DNA of 17,804 nucleotides. Origin: CAZBZG01 sp964496245. GTDB lineage: Bacteria > Planctomycetota > SZUA-567. A program made the position numbers and the translations under genes. This document shows positions 13,739 through 17,804 of this stretch, piece after piece (the stretch's first letter is position 1; each line of letters begins with the position of its first letter). The notes under the pieces were generated by a model. It saw only the letters and a list, made by a program, of their open reading frames with translations, was not told where the DNA came from and did no database searches. The stretch covers positions 1 to 17,804 of the forward strand of contig CAZBZG010000073.1 in NCBI GenBank assembly GCA_964496245.1, given 5' to 3'.

Positions 13739-14866
13739 ATGACGAACGCCCCCGAAGCTCCTGCCATCCATACAGGCAAAGGCCTGACCCGCCGCGAACG
13801 CCTGCGGCGGTGCTACTTCCACGAAAAACTCGACAGACCCGGGGTGTATACGCGCACCGGTTATCCGCCCAACGACCCCACCTACGACGAGCTGCGCGCC
13901 TACATGGAGGCGCACACCGAATGCAAGGCCAAGTGGGGCGCGTGGCAGCTCGTGGAGCCGCTGCCTGTGGAGGCCACGACCGAACCGCATTCCGAGGATT
14001 TCGAACGCCGGATCCGCGTCCTCCACACGCCCAAGGGAGACCTGCGCGCGAGCCACCTCGTCAGCCTCCGCGGCCAGCCGGGCCTGCACGAGGAGTTCTT
14101 CCTGAAGGATCGAGACGACGCGGAGAAGTATCTCTCCCTCCCGCTGCCGCAGATCCGGGACGACGTGGCCTCCTTCTTCGAAGCCGACCGTGCCATCGGC
14201 GACGCCGGGATCGTGAGCGTCACGCCGGGCCGCAGCCCGGGCGGCCACGTGGCCGAGCTCTTCGGCTCGGAACGCTTCGCGCTCATGAGCGCGACCGACC
14301 GCGACGTGCTCCATGCCCTGTGCGAGCGCGAGAGGCAGGTCACCCTATCCGTCACCGAGGTCCTGCTCACGCGCGGGGTGGGGCCCTTCTTCGGCATGGC
14401 GGGCGAGGAGTACATCGTGCCCCCGCTCCACGGACCGCAGGACTTCGCGGATTTCATCGTCAAGTACGAGAAGCCGATCTTCGACCGCATCCACGAAGCC
14501 GGCGGACGCGTGCACGTCCACTGCCACGGCAGCATCCGCGCGCTCATCGTTCAGTTCGTGGAGATGGGGGTGGACGTGCTCCATCCCTTCGAAGCGCCGC
14601 CGTCCGGCGACATCCAGCCGGGGGAAGCCAAGGAGGCGGCGCGCGGGCGCATGACGCTCGAAGGAAATCTCCAGATCGCGGACCTCTACGAGCAGTCGCC
14701 GGAGGAGATTGCTGCGCAGACCGAGGCGCTCATTGGCGAAACCTTCGATGACCGGCGCGGGCTCATCGTCTGCCCCACAGCCTCCCCCTACATCCGCGGG
14801 CAGGGCCGGGCCTGCCTTCCGCAGTATCGGGCCATGGTCGAGGCCGTGCTCGGCTGGAAGGGCTAG
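13739..14866 (+). CDS. uroporphyrinogen decarboxylase family (MtaA/CmuA-like) protein
   Basis: A protein of 375 residues with a TIM-barrel pattern. Landmarks are VTPGRSPGGHVAELFG, the DFADFIVKYEKPIF helix, HVHCHGSIRALIVQFVEMG, VDVLHPFEAPPSGD and the late IVCPTASPY. In the methyltransferase branch (MtaA, CmuA) zinc is held by His-x-Cys and a later Cys; here the matching residues appear to be His261, His263 and Cys345, with Cys262 between. It lacks features of true heme-pathway HemE, and no heme genes are near, so methyl or one-carbon transfer is more likely than decarboxylation. Its place at the end of a sugar operon suggests removal of a methyl group from the sugar, but no corrinoid protein gene is in view. 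ATG 13739 is preferred; upstream in-frame starts overlap the NagB-like gene. Confidence 0.8.
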   Translation: MTNAPEAPAIHTGKGLTRRERLRRCYFHEKLDRPGVYTRTGYPPNDPTYDELRAYMEAHTECKAKWGAWQLVEPLPVEATTEPHSEDFERRIRVLHTPKGDLRASHLVSLRGQPGLHEEFFLKDRDDAEKYLSLPLPQIRDDVASFFEADRAIGDAGIVSVTPGRSPGGHVAELFGSERFALMSATDRDVLHALCERERQVTLSVTEVLLTRGVGPFFGMAGEEYIVPPLHGPQDFADFIVKYEKPIFDRIHEAGGRVHVHCHGSIRALIVQFVEMGVDVLHPFEAPPSGDIQPGEAKEAARGRMTLEGNLQIADLYEQSPEEIAAQTEALIGETFDDRRGLIVCPTASPYIRGQGRACLPQYRAMVEAVLGWKG

Positions 14867-14957
14867 GGTCTGTTCGTCCAACACGCCAGCGCTGCTCGCG
14901 GGATCGGCAGCGGGATCGCGATCAAGGTGCACGCATTTCGATCCGTGACCGGGGGTG

Positions 14958-14979
14958 GCGCAGACGTTCACGTCTGCGC
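14958..14979. repeat. 22-nt perfect palindrome between convergent genes
   Basis: GCGCAGACGT (14958-14967) and ACGTCTGCGC (14970-14979) are exact reverse complements around TC. It lies in the 287-base gap between the URO-D-like gene and the convergent SGNH hydrolase. It could end transcription from both sides, although no T-run is present, or be a copy of a dispersed palindromic repeat. The rest of the gap contains no gene I can support. Confidence 0.6.
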
Positions 14980-15112
14980 GCCGCAGGCGCAGGAGGATGC
15001 GAGGTTGCGACTTGCGCGCTGCGGGCGATTTTCTGCCGGCGCTTCGGACCTCACCTCCTGTGCTGGCGCACGCAGGCGGTAACGCCCGCGTCCCGGATCC
15101 CGACACGAAGCG

Positions 15113-15138
15113 CTTCGCAGGAGGAGGGCGCTGCGAAG
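15113..15138 (-). terminator. stem-loop downstream of the SGNH hydrolase gene
   Basis: CTTCGCAG (15113-15120) pairs with CTGCGAAG (15131-15138) around ten bases. On the minus strand it lies 15 bases after the stop codon of the SGNH gene, the usual place for a terminator. There is no U-tract, so an intrinsic terminator role is uncertain. Confidence 0.3.
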
Positions 15139-15153
15139 TCCCTTCTGCGACCT

Positions 15154-16317
15154 TCATTCGGTCCTGTCGCCCGCTCCGACGTGGTCTGCCGTGCGCACCC
15201 AGCCCCGCCCGGCGAACTCCGCCGCCAGGATGTGGGCCACGTGGCAATGACCGGCCGGGGTCCAGTGATGATCGAGCGGGAAGTAGAGGGGGCCGGCTTC
15301 GGTCTGCGCGGCCGCGTAGAGGGGACCGAGGAGATCGAGAAGCGGGATGTCGAGCTCGCGGCAGTGGATCTCGAGGGTGCGCGCCATGCGCGTGGGCTCC
15401 CCGTGCACGCGTTCGGCGTCCATCTCCGTGGGGTGCGGGATGCGCACGATCAGGAAGCGGGCCCCGCTCTCCCGGCATCGGTCCCGGAACTGCTCCAGGT
15501 AGTGGCGCGTGATGACGACCTCGGGGAGGTCTCGTGGCAGCGCAGGACCGGCCTTGGCCACCTCCAGCTGGCGCTGGACCCGGCCGCGCTTGCGGTAGAA
15601 GTCGAAGAGGAAGATCGACAGGTTCGCGAGATACGAATGCCGCTTGATCCATTCGTGCGCGTGGTTCTCGAAGCGCATGGTGGGCCGGCGGGTCTCGACA
15701 CGGTCGCCTTCGATCACCCCATGCGCGCGCCGCGGACTCGTGTTGTTGAAGAAGTCGTTGAAGCAGAAGAGCAGCAATACGATGTCGCCGGAGTGCAGTC
15801 GTTCCAGCACCTCATGCTTGAAGAGCACGTACTGCATGCAGGTGCCGCTGGCGTTGATCCCGTAGTTGGCGACATGGCTTTCCGCGAGCAGCCGGCTGAG
15901 GTGATCGGTGAAGACCTCTCCCTGACCGACCCCCCAGCCCCAGGTGAAGGAATCGCCGAACACGTGCACGCGGCATGCGGCCTGCTCGGGCGGAATGCGG
16001 TTGGCCACCTTGCGGAAGCCGGCGTGGTTGTGTTCGATCCGAATGTCGAAGTCGGGCCGTACGAAACGGGCCTTGAGGTCGGGCCGGCCGCGAAACCCGA
16101 GGCGAGGGTCGGGCTCGTGGAACGAGCTCACGGGATTGACGAACGCCGGCGAGTAGCCGAGGACGCGCAGAAGGAGTTCGCCTGCACCATAGGCGATTGC
16201 GAAGGAGCCGACAACGGCGGCCGTTCGAAATGCCCACCGTCGCACAGCCGAACGCCGGTAGCGGGGCGGCGATTGGACGTCCGGTAGCGGTTTCGTAGGC
16301 GATGCATCGTGCGGCAC
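15154..16317 (-). CDS. membrane-anchored SGNH/GDSL-type hydrolase with DHHW motif
   Basis: A protein of 387 residues. A basic N-terminus leads into one membrane helix (FRTAAVVGSFAIAYGAGELLL, about residues 30-50), which places the catalytic domain outside the cytoplasm. Block I is HVFGDSFTWGWG with Ser123 as the nucleophile; INASGTCMQY supplies the block II Gly region; LLFCFNDFFNN carries the block III Asn; and PLDHHWTPAGH gives Asp349 and His351 near the end. The family includes O-acyl esterases and, for the DHHW type, AlgX/AlgJ-like acetyl-transfer proteins acting on exopolysaccharides. The GTG start at 16317 follows GAGGAAG and lies 54 bases downstream of a good promoter. The open frame continues upstream, but only as an antisense shadow of the barrel gene. 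Confidence 0.82.
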   Translation of the reverse strand: MPHDASPTKPLPDVQSPPRYRRSAVRRWAFRTAAVVGSFAIAYGAGELLLRVLGYSPAFVNPVSSFHEPDPRLGFRGRPDLKARFVRPDFDIRIEHNHAGFRKVANRIPPEQAACRVHVFGDSFTWGWGVGQGEVFTDHLSRLLAESHVANYGINASGTCMQYVLFKHEVLERLHSGDIVLLLFCFNDFFNNTSPRRAHGVIEGDRVETRRPTMRFENHAHEWIKRHSYLANLSIFLFDFYRKRGRVQRQLEVAKAGPALPRDLPEVVITRHYLEQFRDRCRESGARFLIVRIPHPTEMDAERVHGEPTRMARTLEIHCRELDIPLLDLLGPLYAAAQTEAGPLYFPLDHHWTPAGHCHVAHILAAEFAGRGWVRTADHVGAGDRTE

Positions 16318-16370
16318 GATCTTCCTCGCTTCTTGCGGCAAAGGAAGGAACTCTCCTCCATTCCGGACGG

Positions 16371-16398
16371 ATTGTAGCCCCTGCAGGGTCCCCGTCAA
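16371..16398 (-). promoter_or_regulatory. sigma70-type promoter of the SGNH hydrolase gene
   Basis: On the minus strand TTGACG (16398-16393) is followed after 16 bases by TACAAT (16376-16371), five of six matches to each consensus. The start codon is 54 bases downstream of the -10, leaving a leader with a ribosome site. The spacer contains the near-palindrome GACCCTGCAGGGGC, which could bind a regulator. Confidence 0.55.
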
Positions 16399-16513
16399 GG
16401 ACCGGCGTCCCGCGCCGTCCGATAACGAGCGGCAAAGCCCGGAATGCGGACCAGCCGGTGATCCGCTGAATGCGTCCGTTGCGACCGGTCGATATACGTA
16501 TGGAGTTCCCTGA

Positions 16514-16533
16514 CTCCGCTCCCGCGAGCGGAG
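16514..16533 (+). other. 8-bp stem-loop in the leader of the outer-membrane protein gene
   Basis: CTCCGCTC (16514-16521) and GAGCGGAG (16526-16533) are exact reverse complements around CCGC, with GACT/AGTC allowing extension through a small bulge. It ends 33 bases before the start codon. It lies in the 249-base gap between divergent genes and may be a leader structure or operator. I see no convincing plus-strand promoter in this gap; an ATACGTAT palindrome lies at 16494-16501. Confidence 0.45.
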
Positions 16534-16566
16534 CAGTCGATCTTGGAGTCCCTTGCGGAGAAGCTC

Positions 16567-17631
16567 ATGCGTCCACGCGTTCTGCTCGCGTTCCTGATGG
16601 TCGGGATTTTGTCGGGCGGCATTGCGCGCCGCCTGGCGGCCGGCGAGAATCAATTCCACGTACGCACCCACCGGGCCACGTACTGGCATCCGGGTCTGAG
16701 CCCCCGGGCGCGGGGCCTGGGCCACAGCTATGCGGCCCTGAGCAACGGCGCCTCGGGCGTCTACGAGAACCCCGCGAGCCTGGGCGCGCAGACCGACCGG
16801 GAGGTCCTCTTCGATCTCGGCATCGACGAGCTGGACGAAGGTGCGAACGAGGCGACCTGGGTGACCATCCATGCGGGCGGGGCCTTCAACATCAATGCCT
16901 GCGCGCCGCACTACTGGCCGCGGGAGAATGTGGGCAACCACACGGCCGGCTTCGTGATCCGGCACAACGGGGTCGAATTCAGCGAGCGCGACGCCCTGAC
17001 CACCGATCTGGACGGCATCGTGCTCGCCTACGGCCGTTCGTTCCGAGGCGGCCGTGCCTTTGGCGGGATGGCCCTGGCCTACGACGAGGGCGATCAGGCG
17101 GACGACGACGCGACGATCGACACCGACATCCTGCGTTGGGAATTCCGCCTGGGCGGCATCTACCGGGCGACAAAGACCCTGGCCCTGGGCGGCGTGCTGG
17201 CGCTGGCGCGCGGCGAGCTCGACGGAACCGGCACCCGCCTCGACCAGGATGGGGAACTCAGCCATGTGGAGATCCGCGGGGGCGCCGCCTACCAGCTGAC
17301 CCCGGCTACGCTGCTGGTCGGCGACGTGGTGCACGCGGTCTTCGAGACCGACCTGGAGAGGGATATGTACGAGGAGCACTCCATCTGGACGCTCTCGGCC
17401 GGCATGGAGCACGTGGTGGTGCCCGATACCCTGCTCGCGCGCGGGGGCATCTACTACACGCGCGACAGCTACAATGCCCGCAACGCGCCGTCCGGCAGCC
17501 TGGTCGATGACTGGGCTGGCATCAGCGGCGGGATCAGCTACTTCAAGGACATGTTCACGCTGGGGTATACGCTCGACCTGCGTACGACCGGAAACGTCGG
17601 CCACTTCTTCCGCGTCGAGTACGACTGGTAA
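16567..17631 (+). CDS. outer-membrane beta-barrel protein, PorV/PorQ- or FadL-like
   Basis: A protein of 354 residues starting with a signal peptide (MRPRVLLAFLMVGILSGGIA, cleavage likely near RRLAAGE). The mature start has ARGLGHSYAALSNGASGVYENPASLG, the segment typical of PorV/PorQ and related UPF0164/FadL-like barrels (an aligned plug with NPA). The rest shows alternating polar and hydrophobic strands (LRWEFRLGGIYRATKTLALGG, HVEIRGGAAYQL, ISGGISYFK, FTLGYTLDL) and ends in FFRVEYDW, an aromatic C-terminus expected for outer-membrane insertion. ATG 16567 is chosen because GGAG lies 6 bases upstream and it yields a clean signal peptide; a TTG at 16543 would add 8 residues. A role in solute uptake or secretion is possible; it implies a cell with an outer membrane. 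Confidence 0.75.
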   Translation: MRPRVLLAFLMVGILSGGIARRLAAGENQFHVRTHRATYWHPGLSPRARGLGHSYAALSNGASGVYENPASLGAQTDREVLFDLGIDELDEGANEATWVTIHAGGAFNINACAPHYWPRENVGNHTAGFVIRHNGVEFSERDALTTDLDGIVLAYGRSFRGGRAFGGMALAYDEGDQADDDATIDTDILRWEFRLGGIYRATKTLALGGVLALARGELDGTGTRLDQDGELSHVEIRGGAAYQLTPATLLVGDVVHAVFETDLERDMYEEHSIWTLSAGMEHVVVPDTLLARGGIYYTRDSYNARNAPSGSLVDDWAGISGGISYFKDMFTLGYTLDLRTTGNVGHFFRVEYDW

Positions 17632-17804
17632 GGGTCCGCGATGGAATAAGGGTGCCATCTCGCCGCGGCTCTTTCGCCGCCAGGCAGGGAGCGAGGAGGA
17701 GAGCCTGCCCGGGTCTGCAGCCTGGTTCAGATTCGGGTCACACATGAAGGGTGCAGTTTGTAGCGCAGGCACTCCTGCCTGGGGAGCGCCTCACGGATTC
17801 GGCC
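17632..17804. other. non-coding end of window with inverted repeats
   Basis: No gene is supported here. CAGGCA (17766-17771), loop CTCC, TGCCTG (17776-17781) forms a small hairpin in the context TAGCGCAGGC...GCCTGGGG, and GGCAGG/CCTGCC occur as a looser pair just upstream. These GC-rich inverted repeats resemble those at 11836-11879 and 14958-14979 in style and may belong to one dispersed repeat class, or end the barrel transcript. Confidence 0.4.

Noticed and set aside
13739..14866. HemE, uroporphyrinogen decarboxylase of heme synthesis
   Set aside because: No other heme gene is near, the His-x-His/Cys pattern fits the methyltransferase branch better, and the operon is sugar-related.
16318..17772. 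Upstream extension of the SGNH hydrolase frame on the minus strand, giving an 872-residue open frame
   Set aside because: The extension lies antisense to the well-supported barrel gene, has no family-like pattern, and a good promoter and ribosome site support the start at 16317.

Overview
The window is a GC-rich bacterial chromosome segment. Its gene style points to the Planctomycetota/Verrucomicrobiota/Lentisphaerota/Kiritimatiellota group, or a similar phylum such as Armatimonadota or Hydrogenedentota. The main reasons are an H-X9-DG pseudopilin sitting inside a carbohydrate operon, a GntR-type regulator with a LacI-like sensor, a large secreted GH42-like protein, and GC-rich intergenic palindromes. 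Phylum placement is inference; no RNA gene or ribosomal marker is present. I see no rRNA, tRNA, CRISPR array, insertion sequence or integrase.

Left flank (1-2392): the 3' end of a gene with a basic tail, a helix-turn-helix protein with a coiled coil and a Lys/Arg-rich tail, a TspO-family protein that lacks its first membrane helix, a YcxB-like membrane protein, and a small two-helix membrane protein. These look unrelated to what follows.

Central locus (about 2400-14866, all on +): a probable inducible glycan-use locus. It starts with a GntR/LacI-hybrid regulator that has a good sigma70-type promoter. Directly downstream come four envelope genes: a secreted CBM9-like protein, a pseudopilin, a 1193-residue multidomain GH42-like protein, and a secreted protein of unknown family whose gene starts 3 bases after the previous stop. 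A second promoter-like site precedes four cytoplasmic genes: a PfkB sugar kinase of the 2-keto-3-deoxygluconate-kinase type, a PIG-L (LmbE) N-deacetylase, a divergent NagB-type sugar-phosphate isomerase/deaminase, and a uroporphyrinogen-decarboxylase-family (MtaA/CmuA-like) protein. Read together, this suggests surface capture and cleavage of a glycan, then deacetylation, phosphorylation and isomerisation/deamination of an N-acetylated sugar, possibly with removal of a methyl group. No transporter is in the window, and the substrate is unknown.

Right flank (14867-17804): a palindrome-bearing gap lies between convergent genes. Then comes a divergent pair, a membrane-anchored SGNH/DHHW hydrolase on the minus strand (good promoter) and an outer-membrane beta-barrel protein on the plus strand. 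The window ends in about 170 bases of non-coding sequence with small inverted repeats.

The most interesting points are the catabolic locus as a whole, the NagB-like enzyme with two altered active-site positions, the GH42-like protein whose expected catalytic acid motif looks changed, the pseudopilin inside a CAZyme operon, and the unknown secreted protein coupled to the GH42-like gene.
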